50,382 bases of DNA, from the NCBI GenBank assembly GCA_041488155.1, contig JBGPOS010000022.1:1-50382 (forward strand), given 5' to 3'. Below, piece by piece: positions 41,685 to 50,095 of this stretch. The stretch's first letter is position 1. Each line of letters begins with the position of its first letter. The notes beneath the pieces are model-generated. The model was not told the DNA's origin and made no database searches. It saw only the letters and a list, made by a program, of their open reading frames with translations. This DNA comes from JBGPOS01 sp041488155 (lineage in GTDB: Bacteria; Chloroflexota; Dehalococcoidia; Tepidiformales; Tepidiformaceae). The translations under genes were made by a program, and so were the position numbers.

Positions 41685-42095
41685 ATGAGCGCTGACTTGT
41701 TCGCCTGCCCTGACTGTGCCGCCTCCTACGACGCCGAGGACAATTACTGTCGGCGTTGCGGTATGTTCCTCGCTGCCCTCCGGTCGATGACCCCTGCTGA
41801 GGTTCACCAGCCGCCCCGCGACTTGGTCGCGGTACGGACTGGCCTCCCAGCGCCCGTGAGGAAGGCTGCGACCGCGCTGGCGATCGGCACGGCGCTGCAG
41901 ATCGGCGTTGGCCTCGCCGGCAAGTACCTCGCGACGCAGGCCTCGCGCCAGGCCGTGTCGGCCATCCGCCCCCGTCCCAGGCGGACCCGGGGCCGGGAGG
42001 CCGCTCCCCGCGGGACTTCTCCGATGGACGAGGCCGCCGCCGTCAGCGAAACGGTGATGGTGCAGCGCGTCTGGATCCGCCGCAACCAGGCGTAG
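41685..42095 (+). CDS. Zinc-ribbon protein with one membrane helix
   Basis: A 136-residue protein. An N-terminal zinc ribbon (CPDCAASYDAEDNYCRRCG) is followed by a hydrophobic stretch (about residues 65-88, AATALAIGTALQIGVGLAGKY) and a basic, probably disordered tail. The ATG at 41685 is preferred to a GTG at 41679. The family is unknown to me. The topology suggests a membrane-tethered adaptor. Confidence 0.65.
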   Translation: MSADLFACPDCAASYDAEDNYCRRCGMFLAALRSMTPAEVHQPPRDLVAVRTGLPAPVRKAATALAIGTALQIGVGLAGKYLATQASRQAVSAIRPRPRRTRGREAAPRGTSPMDEAAAVSETVMVQRVWIRRNQA

Positions 42096-42125
42096 GGCTT
42101 GCGCCGCCCCGCGCAGCATTCGTGT

Positions 42126-42154
42126 TTGTATTCACAATGCCCCTTTGCTAGACT
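42126..42154 (+). promoter_or_regulatory. Predicted promoter for nuoI-nuoG
   Basis: TTGTAT (42126-42131), a 17-bp spacer and TAGACT (42149-42154) form a plausible sigma-70-type promoter, with the start near 42161. A GGAGGA Shine-Dalgarno follows at 42195-42200, just before the nuoI ATG. The 108-bp gap contains no gene. Confidence 0.6.
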
Positions 42155-42203
42155 CGGTGCGCTGAACGCTCGAGGACGCGAGCTTCGCGGCGGCGGAGGA
42201 CAG

Positions 42204-42677
42204 ATGGCTTACGGGACGGGCATTGCAAAGGGCATGGGCCTCACCCTGAGGAGCATGTTCCGGCCTGTCGCGACCATCCAGTACCCGGAAGAAACGCGGG
42301 CGATCCCGGTGTACGCGCGCACGAACCTCCTTTGGTTCGAAGAACGCTGCACCGGCTGCAGCACCTGCGCCCAGGCCTGCCCCGACGGCTGCATTCTGGT
42401 CGCCACGAGCCAGGATGCCGAAGGCCGACGCAACATCGACCGCTACGAAATTGACTTCCGTATCTGTATGTACTGCGGGCTCTGTACCGAGGCCTGCCCC
42501 TACGAGGCCATCCAGCCTGGCGGCCCGCTCGACGACGCCGTCTACAACTTCGACGAGATGTATCGCGACAAGCACGCTCTCACCGGCGTCGCACAGACCT
42601 TCCTCGCGGGCCACGACGACACCTATCCCAACGGCATGAAGGCGCCAGCCCCCGACGCCGACTTCCACCGGCTGTAG
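42204..42677 (+). CDS. nuoI: NuoI-like 2x[4Fe-4S] ferredoxin subunit
   Basis: A 157-residue protein. Two CxxCxxCxxxCP clusters (CTGCSTCAQACP and CMYCGLCTEACP) bind the two [4Fe-4S] centres of complex I NuoI. The N-terminal helix with MFRPVATIQYPEE resembles the NuoI anchor. GGAGGA is three bases before the ATG. The stop is seven bases before nuoG. NuoI normally lies between NuoG and the membrane arm, so its stand-alone pairing with nuoG is unusual. Confidence 0.87.
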   Translation: MAYGTGIAKGMGLTLRSMFRPVATIQYPEETRAIPVYARTNLLWFEERCTGCSTCAQACPDGCILVATSQDAEGRRNIDRYEIDFRICMYCGLCTEACPYEAIQPGGPLDDAVYNFDEMYRDKHALTGVAQTFLAGHDDTYPNGMKAPAPDADFHRL

Positions 42678-42684
42678 GCGCACG

Positions 42685-45138
42685 ATGGCGACGCTCACCG
42701 TCGACGGCCGGTCCGTCGAAGCTCCGGCCGGGGCCCCGCTGGTCGAAGTCCTGCGAAAGAACGGCTTCTACACCTCGAGCCTTTGCTACATCGACGGCCT
42801 GAAGCCGTACGCCGGCTGTCGCTCCTGCCTCGTCGACATCGAAGGTCCTCCCGGCCTCCAGCTCAGTTGCACCGCTGTCGTCCAGGACGGGATGGTGGTG
42901 GCAACCACCACCGACGAGGTGAAGGAAGCTCGCAAGGCGGTCCTTTCGATCATCCTCGCCAACCACAGCGACCGTTGCCTCACCTGCCACCGCCGCGAAC
43001 ACTGTCACCCGGGCGACATCTGCCTTCGCGATGACGTCGTCACCCATCGCTGCCTGACATGTTCGAAGAATTACCGCTGCGAATTGCAGGCCACGTGTGA
43101 GATGGTCGGCATGTCCGGGTACGAGCCATGGGTGGGCGAAGAGCGATCGTTCTATCAGGCGCTCCAGCCGCCGCCCGACCGCGCGAACCCATACATGGAG
43201 TTCGACCCCCAGATGTGCATCATCTGCACGCGTTGCCAGCGCGCCTGTGAAGAGAAGCGACATACCGGCGCGATCACTCTTGGTGGCAAAGGCTGGGACA
43301 CCCGCATCGCCTTCGGCGCCGGCGGACCGATCCACGAGAGCAATTGTGACTTCAGCGGCGCCTGCATCGACGTCTGCCCCACTGCCGCGCTCATGGAGCA
43401 TCCGAACAAGTGGGTCGCCAAGCCGGATTCCTGGACCACGACCACCTGTGACTCCTGCGCGGTCGGCTGCAGCATCAAGATCGGCTCGAAAGACGGTCGC
43501 GGGGTGATCGTCCGTCCCGGCGACGGCAATCCGTTCAGCGGCGACCAGATCTGCGTCCGTGGGCGCTATCACTACGATTCGCTCAAACCACGGGAGCGGC
43601 TCGGCAAGCATCTCGTGCGCCGGGGCGAGGTCCATGCTCCGGTGGGCCTCGCGGAAGCGATAGCCGAAGCAGCGGCGGCGCTCAAGGCCGCGGCCGCCCG
43701 GGGAAGGGTTGGCGTCCTCGTGGGCGGCAACGCGACCAACGAAGAGGCCTGGCTGGCGGCCAGGATCGCGCGCGAAGCCTTCCGGGAAGGCGCCGATAGC
43801 TCCCTCGGCCCCGTCATCCGCGCCAGCAAAGGTGCGCTCGAGGCCCGATTCGGCACCTGGCGGATGGCTTCTTCGATGACGAGCATTCCCATTGCGAAGG
43901 CGATCGTGGTCGTGGCCGATGACCTCGAAGAGAGTCACAACGTCGCCAGCGTCCGGGTCAAAGATGCGGTGGTGCACCATGGAGCGAAACTCATCGTGAT
44001 AAGCGCGCTCCGCAGCGAGCTCGTCGATTTCGCTGCATCGTGGCTCCGCCCGCCCGGAAGCGAAGAAGGCCAGATGGCGGCGGCGCTGGCCGACGCCGTG
44101 GCCGGCGGCGACAGCGCCTCCCCGGAGGTGGCGGAGGCGGCCGCGATCCTGGCGGGAGCCCCCAGGGATGAGACGATGGTCATCTGCGCGCCCAATCCGG
44201 TCAGTGCCGCCCAGGCGGGCTCGATGAGCGCGGGCGCCGCGAACCTCGCAATCGCGCTATTCGGGGCCGAAGCAAGCCAACACCTGGTCGTGCTGCCGCC
44301 TGAAGTGAACATCCACGGCCTGCTCGACATGGGTGTCGCTTCCGAGGGCAGAGCCGATCCGTTGGCCGGACTCGCGGGCCTGTTGGTTGTCCGCGACGAC
44401 CCCACGATGCGCCTTCCAGGTGCCCTCCAGGCCATCGCTGCCATTGAAACTGTCGTGGTGATCGACAACGTGCTCCACCAAACGGCGAAGGGCGCCGCCG
44501 TCGTCATCGCCGAAGGTCGGCCCTACGCGACCGCCGGCACCTACACGCAGGGCGACTTCCGTGTCCAGCGCCTCAGCGGGGCTATCGAACCCGACGGCGA
44601 CGCCGTCGCCTGCATCGACGCGCTGCAGGCGCTTGGAAAGCAACTCGGACTTGAGCTCCCTGCCAACGCCGACCAGGCGCTCGGCGAAATAGCGCGGGCC
44701 AACCCGGCCTACCAGCCCGCCTACGACCTGATCATCGGCGAAGGCGTCCGCCTCCTGGTGCCCTCCAGCGGCAAGGCGGCCGCAGTGCCAGTCGCTCCAG
44801 CTGCGGTCGTCGACACCGGACTTCGCGTCATCACGGGCCGCGACCTTTACACCGCGTCCGATGCGGCCGCTCTGCGCCACCCCGACGCCGACAAGCTGCA
44901 TCGCTACGACCACATCCAGGTCTCGGAAGCAGATGCAGCACGCTTCGGGATCAGCGATGAAACCGAAGTCGAACTCTCAGACGGCTCGCACACAATCCGC
45001 GCCCGCGCGACCGTTACGGAACGCGTGCCCGAAGGCAGCGTCTTCGTCTCGAGCCTTCTCCAGGGCGGGGCTGTGGTCGCATTTTTCTCCCCGAGCGCGA
45101 TCCCCACCGTCCGTGTAGGCGTTCCCGCCCTCGTCTAG
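42685..45138 (+). CDS. nuoG: NuoG-like iron-sulfur/molybdopterin-fold subunit
   Basis: An 817-residue protein. The N-terminal [2Fe-2S] ferredoxin domain has LCYIDGLKPYAGCRSC. Next is the His-ligated [4Fe-4S] (RCLTCHRREHC), then CIICTRCQRAC and CDFSGACIDVCP. A C-x2-C-x3-C...C site (CDSCAVGC and later ICVRGRYHYD) matches the NuoG N7 cluster or formate-dehydrogenase cluster. The rest is a molybdopterin-oxidoreductase fold ending in a dinucleotide-binding domain (from about 710). In complex I this subunit carries electrons but no molybdenum; a formate dehydrogenase-like role is the alternative. No other nuo genes are in the window. Confidence 0.87.
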   Translation: MATLTVDGRSVEAPAGAPLVEVLRKNGFYTSSLCYIDGLKPYAGCRSCLVDIEGPPGLQLSCTAVVQDGMVVATTTDEVKEARKAVLSIILANHSDRCLTCHRREHCHPGDICLRDDVVTHRCLTCSKNYRCELQATCEMVGMSGYEPWVGEERSFYQALQPPPDRANPYMEFDPQMCIICTRCQRACEEKRHTGAITLGGKGWDTRIAFGAGGPIHESNCDFSGACIDVCPTAALMEHPNKWVAKPDSWTTTTCDSCAVGCSIKIGSKDGRGVIVRPGDGNPFSGDQICVRGRYHYDSLKPRERLGKHLVRRGEVHAPVGLAEAIAEAAAALKAAAARGRVGVLVGGNATNEEAWLAARIAREAFREGADSSLGPVIRASKGALEARFGTWRMASSMTSIPIAKAIVVVADDLEESHNVASVRVKDAVVHHGAKLIVISALRSELVDFAASWLRPPGSEEGQMAAALADAVAGGDSASPEVAEAAAILAGAPRDETMVICAPNPVSAAQAGSMSAGAANLAIALFGAEASQHLVVLPPEVNIHGLLDMGVASEGRADPLAGLAGLLVVRDDPTMRLPGALQAIAAIETVVVIDNVLHQTAKGAAVVIAEGRPYATAGTYTQGDFRVQRLSGAIEPDGDAVACIDALQALGKQLGLELPANADQALGEIARANPAYQPAYDLIIGEGVRLLVPSSGKAAAVPVAPAAVVDTGLRVITGRDLYTASDAAALRHPDADKLHRYDHIQVSEADAARFGISDETEVELSDGSHTIRARATVTERVPEGSVFVSSLLQGGAVVAFFSPSAIPTVRVGVPALV

Positions 45139-45328
45139 GACGTTTCCGTCGCCGCTCGGCGCGAAGGGTCAGCCGTGGCGCCGACCGTTGACTCTCCGGC
45201 ACAAGGCGGCAGCGCGGTGCGGCTCGCGAAGCGCCAACGCGGCACCAAGCCTGTAGGATCGTCCCGCTACCCGGAGGCCTGCGCCCGTCGCCGCGGGCCC
45301 GATGCCTCCAGTCACAGCGGAGGCCGTC

Positions 45329-46114
45329 ATGCGAGAAAACACCGTCAAGAGCAAATGGGGCCGCGGAGAAGTGACCCACGGAGCCTGGCTCTCCGTGCCG
45401 TCCTCGTTTTCGGCAGAAGTTATGGCTCACCAGGGGTTCGACTGGCTCTGTATCGACATGCAGCACGGAGTCATCGACTACCAGGTCGCACTCACCATGC
45501 TGCAGGCGATCGGATCCACCGACACGATCCCCTTCGTCCGCGTGCCCTGGAACGAGTTCGGCATCATCGGCAAGGTTCTCGATGCGGGCGCGCTGGGTGT
45601 GATCATCCCGATGGTCAACAGCGTCGAGGAGGCGCTGCAGGCGGTCGCCGCCTGCCGCTACTTCCCCCTCGGGTCGCGCAGCTACGGTCCAACGCGGGCC
45701 GCCTACTACGCCGGCTCCGACTACTTCGGCGATGCGAACAACCAGGTCGCCTGCATCCCCATGATCGAGACTCGCCAGGCGGTCGAGCGCCTCGATGACA
45801 TCCTCTCCGTCCCGGGCATCGATGCCGTCTACGTGGGCCCCGCCGACCTCAGCATTACCCTTGGCCAGGCGCCGCGGATGGACAACGGCGGGGCGTTCGA
45901 AGAAGCGCGTATTCGCATCGCCGAAGGGTGCGCCCGGCACGGAGTCATCGCCGGCATCCACGCAAACGCCACTCTCGCCGCCAAACACGCCGAGGCCGGA
46001 TACAGGATGATCACCGTTAGCGGCGATATCGGCTCCATCGCAGCAGGGGCAGCCGCCGATCTTCGCGCAGTGCGGGGCGGATCGGGCTCGTCCGGACAGC
46101 CCGTGTATCGCTGA
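45329..46114 (+). CDS. HpcH/HpaI-family class II aldolase
   Basis: A 261-residue TIM-barrel lyase. The ATG at 45329 is chosen because GGAGG sits six bases upstream; an ATG at 45302 is less supported. Motifs are FDWLCIDMQHGVIDY, the RVPWNE loop, GALGVIIPMVNSVEEA, the metal Glu in IPMIETRQAVERLDD and Asp in VYVGPADLSITLG. The family splits 2-keto-3-deoxy acids to pyruvate plus an aldehyde. It ends four bases from the convergent Ldh2 gene. The 190-bp gap before it (45139-45328) shows no gene or clear promoter. Confidence 0.9.
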   Translation: MRENTVKSKWGRGEVTHGAWLSVPSSFSAEVMAHQGFDWLCIDMQHGVIDYQVALTMLQAIGSTDTIPFVRVPWNEFGIIGKVLDAGALGVIIPMVNSVEEALQAVAACRYFPLGSRSYGPTRAAYYAGSDYFGDANNQVACIPMIETRQAVERLDDILSVPGIDAVYVGPADLSITLGQAPRMDNGGAFEEARIRIAEGCARHGVIAGIHANATLAAKHAEAGYRMITVSGDIGSIAAGAAADLRAVRGGSGSSGQPVYR

Positions 46115-46118
46115 AGCG

Positions 46119-47201
46119 TCAGGCGATTGCCTTCGGAAACTCCACCGCCAGCTCTTCGCCGAGGGCCGTAAGCTGTGCCACGCTCTCAGCATCAAGAGGG
46201 ATTCCAATCTGGCTGTTGACGGCCCGTTTCGCTGCCTCGGGGTCGCCGGGGATCAGGACCGCGTCCCGGCCCGGCCCCGGCCGCGTTGCCCGGATGTGGT
46301 CGACCATCCGCTTCATGTCTGCTTTGAATTCGGACAGATCGCGAAACGCGTCGATCCGCCAGGCCGCGAACCATTGGCCCTGAACAAGCGTCTGCCGGTC
46401 CGAGAAGAGGGCCGAGCCCATACCCGGCAGCACCCCAGAGAGAATGTCCACCATCAGCCCAAGGCCGTAGCCTTTGTGGGCGCTCGTCTCCATGTACGAG
46501 CCAAGGGGCAGTAACGCGCCGCCCTTGCGCAGGATGGACGGATCGTCGCTGTCGTTTCCGTCGGCATCGACCGCCCACCCGCGTGGGATGGCATGGCCCT
46601 GCCGCAGCGCAATCTCCAGCTTGCCCCCCGCGACCGTCGTCGTCGCTATGTCGAGCAGGAAGGCGTGGTCGCCGGCCACGGGCGCGGCCATAGCGATGGG
46701 GTTTGTGCCGAACACCCGGTCGAGTCCGCCGCCAGCGACCGCGAGCGGCGGGACGTTGCACATCGCCATGCCGATGCAGTCGCCCCGGGCGGCCATGTGG
46801 GCGTAGTAGCCCGCAGCGCCGAAGTGGCGTCCGTTCGTCACCGCGATCATGCCGATGCCGGTAGCCGTTGCTTTAGCGATGCAGGCGTCCATCGCGTGCT
46901 TGGCCACGACTACGCCAAGTCCGGCATCTCCGTCCCACGTCGCGGCGACCGGGCTGTCTCGGAGAATCTTGACTGCAGGCTTCGGGTTCACCAACCCGCG
47001 CTTGAGGCCAGGCGCGTAGCCGCTGTGCCACGGCAGATGCGCGATTCCGTGGGATTCAATCCCGGCCAGATCCGCATCGATGAGCACCTCGGCGGCGGTC
47101 TCCGCGTCGGCGCTCGGCACGCCGAGTCGCTCGAAAACAGCCGCGGTGAAGACGCGTAAAGATTCGGCGCTGTAGCGGGGGCGAGGATCGGGCTCAGTCA
47201 T
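46119..47201 (-). CDS. Ldh2-family malate/L-lactate/ureidoglycolate-type dehydrogenase
   Basis: A 360-residue NAD(P)-dependent oxidoreductase of the MDG/Ldh2 fold. Conserved features include ADLAGIESHGIAHLPWHSGY, VTNGRHFGAAGYYAHMA, GTNPIAMAAPV, LDIATTTVAGGKLEIA and a late KGYGLGLMVDILSGVLPG. The start (ATG) overlaps the DUF35 stop as ATGA. It probably oxidises a 2-hydroxy acid, perhaps one linked to the neighbouring aldolase. Confidence 0.9.
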   Translation of the reverse strand: MTEPDPRPRYSAESLRVFTAAVFERLGVPSADAETAAEVLIDADLAGIESHGIAHLPWHSGYAPGLKRGLVNPKPAVKILRDSPVAATWDGDAGLGVVVAKHAMDACIAKATATGIGMIAVTNGRHFGAAGYYAHMAARGDCIGMAMCNVPPLAVAGGGLDRVFGTNPIAMAAPVAGDHAFLLDIATTTVAGGKLEIALRQGHAIPRGWAVDADGNDSDDPSILRKGGALLPLGSYMETSAHKGYGLGLMVDILSGVLPGMGSALFSDRQTLVQGQWFAAWRIDAFRDLSEFKADMKRMVDHIRATRPGPGRDAVLIPGDPEAAKRAVNSQIGIPLDAESVAQLTALGEELAVEFPKAIA

Positions 47202-47668
47202 CCCGGCCCTGGGATTGTGCGCCAGTGAACGAGCGTGTGGGGGGCGGTGCCATCGTGGTCCTCGAACACCGCTTCGACCGGCGCTCCAATCTGCACCGCC
47301 TGTTCAGGGTCGCCGAGGAGGTTGCCGACCATCCGGATGTTGCCTGCGTGCGGAAGTTCGACGAGCACGACGATGTAAGGTACCGCCTGCTGCAAAACTG
47401 GATGCACCGGATACCATGCCCGCTCCCAGCTGTAGATGCGTCCGGAAGCGTCCACCGCTTCGAATCCGAGGTCGAACGAGTGGCAGGCGTAGCAGATCCA
47501 CTCCGGCCCCCACTGGAAGGTCGCGCAGCCCCTGCATCGCTGGACGACGAGTTCGTGGCGGCGGGTGGCGTCCCAGAATTCGGCTCCGAGGCCATCGGGA
47601 GCGGCGGCCGGGGCGGGGAGGCCTTCGGGAAGGTAGTACTTGGGGTCGGCTGGCCTGTCGATGGCCAT
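47198..47668 (-). CDS. DUF35 / OB-fold protein with zinc ribbon (ChsH2-type)
   Basis: A 156-residue protein. A zinc ribbon (CRGC, then CYAC about 15 residues on) is followed by the OB fold with RIYSWERAWYPVHPVLQQAVPYIVVLVELPHAGNIRMVGNLLG. DUF35 proteins partner thiolase-like enzymes, as in the steroid-degradation Ltp2-ChsH2 aldolase or in acetyl-CoA acyltransferases. Its neighbour is exactly such a thiolase-like gene, six bases upstream. Confidence 0.87.
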   Translation of the reverse strand: MAIDRPADPKYYLPEGLPAPAAAPDGLGAEFWDATRRHELVVQRCRGCATFQWGPEWICYACHSFDLGFEAVDASGRIYSWERAWYPVHPVLQQAVPYIVVLVELPHAGNIRMVGNLLGDPEQAVQIGAPVEAVFEDHDGTAPHTLVHWRTIPGPG

Positions 47669-47674
47669 CTCCGG

Positions 47675-48862
47675 TCAGTTCCGCTCAGCTGCCAGGATGA
47701 GGTCGCTGACAGGCTGCACCATCGGGCCCGAGGTGACCATCGATACGTTCACGCTGGGAACCTGCGCCGTGCTTGTGCCCCGCACCTGCCGCACCGCTTC
47801 GGTGACGAGTTCGAGACCGTGCATGTAGCACTCGGCAAGATTGCCGCCGCTCGTGTTGAGCGGCAGCCGGCCGCCAAACGCGGAGAAGTTCTTCACCGTG
47901 AAGAAGTCGTTCACCTCATCCGGCTGACAGAAGCTATGCTCGACGATGCTCATCATCACCCCGCCGGTGAAGTTCTCGTAGCTCTGCAGCACGTCGACCT
48001 CGCCTGGGCCAAGCCCGGCCATCGCGTAAAGGCGTGGGGCAAGCGTCTTGAAGTTGGAAGTTGCGTAGTCCGGCGCGTTGTGAGCCGTGGCAGCCTGCCG
48101 AAAGTCCGAGCCCTGTGCCGCTGCTAGGAGGTAGGCCGGCCGCTGGCGAAGGTCCCGTGCCCGCTCGGCCGAGGTGAGGATGACGGCCGCGGCGCCGTCG
48201 TTCTCCAGGCAGCAGTCGAACAGCCGGAAAGGTTCGATGATCCAGCGCGAGTTGTCGTAGTCGTCGTCGCTCAATTCGCGGCCGTGCATGATCGCCCGCG
48301 GGTTCAGCTGGGCGTGTTCATAGCTCGCGCGGGCTATGGCACGCAGGGCATCGTGACCGATGTCGTGTTCGTGCATGAAACGCCGCACTCGCATCGCGAA
48401 CGTCTGCGCGGGCGACATAAGACCGTAGGGGACTGTGAACGCCCCTCCTCCCGGCACGGTCGCCGCCCGCGGGCCCTGCCCGAAACGGCCGAACTGCCCC
48501 TGGGCGAGGCCTCGGTACACCACGACGTAGTCGGCGTAGCCGGCCGCGATCGCAGCCGCTGCGTTGGCGACGGCCCCCGAACCTCCGCCTCCACCCCCAC
48601 CCCAGAACATGTTGCTGAGGCTCAGTCGCGGCAGCCCCAGCGCGGTCGCAAGGCGCGCCGGATCGTTGCGGTCGTTGCTGTAGGAAGCGAAGCCATCGAT
48701 TTGCGTCACCGGGATGCCGGCATCCTCCGCGGCGAGGAGGATCGCTTCCAGGGTCATCTTGAACTCGGGGTCGGGCGAGCCGCCGCGCTTGTAGTAGCGC
48801 GTCTCGCCAACCCCAACGATCGCCGTCTTGCCCCGAACTGAGTTCGCGCTGTCGGCAGGCAT
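47675..48862 (-). CDS. Thiolase-like protein (SCP-x/Ltp2 group), active-site Cys missing
   Basis: A 395-residue thiolase-fold protein. The N-terminal half shows KTAIVGVGETRY and YADYVVVYRGLAQGQ. At the place of the thiolase nucleophilic Cys is a run of seven Gly (FWGGGGGGGSG), so Claisen condensation is unlikely. The second half has DVLQSYENFTGGVM and LNTSGGNLAECYMHG. Ltp2-type proteins, which lack the Cys, act as aldolases with a DUF35 partner. The ATG at 48862 overlaps the amidohydrolase stop as TGATG. Confidence 0.85.
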   Translation of the reverse strand: MPADSANSVRGKTAIVGVGETRYYKRGGSPDPEFKMTLEAILLAAEDAGIPVTQIDGFASYSNDRNDPARLATALGLPRLSLSNMFWGGGGGGGSGAVANAAAAIAAGYADYVVVYRGLAQGQFGRFGQGPRAATVPGGGAFTVPYGLMSPAQTFAMRVRRFMHEHDIGHDALRAIARASYEHAQLNPRAIMHGRELSDDDYDNSRWIIEPFRLFDCCLENDGAAAVILTSAERARDLRQRPAYLLAAAQGSDFRQAATAHNAPDYATSNFKTLAPRLYAMAGLGPGEVDVLQSYENFTGGVMMSIVEHSFCQPDEVNDFFTVKNFSAFGGRLPLNTSGGNLAECYMHGLELVTEAVRQVRGTSTAQVPSVNVSMVTSGPMVQPVSDLILAAERN

Positions 48863-50067
48863 CAGGCCGGAACCGTTTCCTGGGCCCACTGCGGAATCTT
48901 GAACCCGAAGAACTCGGCGGCGTTCAGGCCAAGGATCCGGGCCCTTTCAAAGTCGTTGAGGTGCCCCATCGTGCGTTCGATTGCCGGCGCCGAGTGCGGC
49001 CACGAACCTTCATGGTGCGGGTAGTCGTTGGCCCACATGAAGTTGTTCACGAGGTTCTGGTCGCGCGCAAGCTCGATCCCTGGGGGGTCCTCCTGGAACG
49101 AGGCCCTGCCGTGGATGCGGTAGTACTCACTCGGGAGCATCTTGAGTTTCGGGAACGCCCACATGTGGTGCTTCTCGTAGGCTTCGTCCATGGCCCGCAG
49201 CATCCAGGGCACCCAGCCGATCCCGGCTTCAATCGTGGCGAACCGCAGCTTCGGGAAGCGATCGAGGACGCCCGAAGAACACAGGCAGACGACGGGCTCG
49301 GCGGTCGGGGCAAGGGAGTGGATGACATAGTTGATGATGGCGCCGCCGTTGCCCTTGGCGCCTCGCGGGTCTTTGCCCGTCGACACGTGGAACGTCATCG
49401 GCAACCCGCTCTCCTCTATCGCCGCCCACAACGGGTCGAACCCCGGCAGATTGTAGTTGGGCTCATCGGAACGACCCGGGCCCCAGGTCGGCTTCGACGG
49501 CAGGCTCAGTCCCCGGAAGCCAAGGTTCGCTACTCGGCCGATCTCCGCGATGGCACTTTCGATATCCCCTGTCGCGATGCAGGCGAGCGGCGAGAGTCGA
49601 TCGTAGTACGGACCGAACACCTCCCACGCCCATGTGTTGAAGACCCTGCACATTGCCTGCGAGAACAACGGGTCGGGAGTGGCCCACATCGTCAGACCGC
49701 GGTTCGGGAAGATTACCTCTGCGTCGATCCCGTCCCGGGCGTGATCGCGCAGGCGCTCCTCGGGGTCCCGGCTGCCGGACTTCGACCGCTCGAGGTCCTC
49801 TCCCTCAAGCTTCAGGTCGCGGATCTTCACCGGCGCGTAGCCATCGACCACCGACCACTTGACCCCGTTGCCGTCGACCTCGATGCGAGGCAAGCGGTGG
49901 CGATATTCGGCCTCGATCCGCTCCACCCAGAGGTTCGGCGGCTCGTTGACGTGGCAATCCGCGGACACCATGAAGTACTTGTTGGGAGCTCCCGGTGTCG
50001 CCACCCGTGACCACCCTTCGTGGCCGGGGGAGATTGTCCTGGCGAGCGGAACTTCAGCGGTGGTCAT
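48862..50067 (-). CDS. Amidohydrolase-2-family (ACMSD-like) metal-dependent hydrolase
   Basis: A 401-residue TIM-barrel protein. Visible metal ligands: the first strand SADCHVNEPPNLW (D-x-H), MTFHVSTG (His), and WANDYPHHEGSWP (Asp). The family includes decarboxylases (ACMSD, resorcylate) and hydrolases. AGGAGGAG lies upstream; the ATG at 50067 is favoured over a GTG at 50076. It heads the operon with thiolase-like, DUF35 and Ldh2 genes, so it probably acts on an aromatic or ring-derived acid. Confidence 0.88.
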   Translation of the reverse strand: MTTAEVPLARTISPGHEGWSRVATPGAPNKYFMVSADCHVNEPPNLWVERIEAEYRHRLPRIEVDGNGVKWSVVDGYAPVKIRDLKLEGEDLERSKSGSRDPEERLRDHARDGIDAEVIFPNRGLTMWATPDPLFSQAMCRVFNTWAWEVFGPYYDRLSPLACIATGDIESAIAEIGRVANLGFRGLSLPSKPTWGPGRSDEPNYNLPGFDPLWAAIEESGLPMTFHVSTGKDPRGAKGNGGAIINYVIHSLAPTAEPVVCLCSSGVLDRFPKLRFATIEAGIGWVPWMLRAMDEAYEKHHMWAFPKLKMLPSEYYRIHGRASFQEDPPGIELARDQNLVNNFMWANDYPHHEGSWPHSAPAIERTMGHLNDFERARILGLNAAEFFGFKIPQWAQETVPA

Positions 50068-50095
50068 GGTCGGCACTCCTCCTGGGGCATGTGGT

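Noticed and set aside
45139..45328. TTGACT at about 45188 and TAGGAT near 45256 as a promoter for the aldolase gene
   Set aside because: The two boxes are about 60 bp apart and do not form one promoter.
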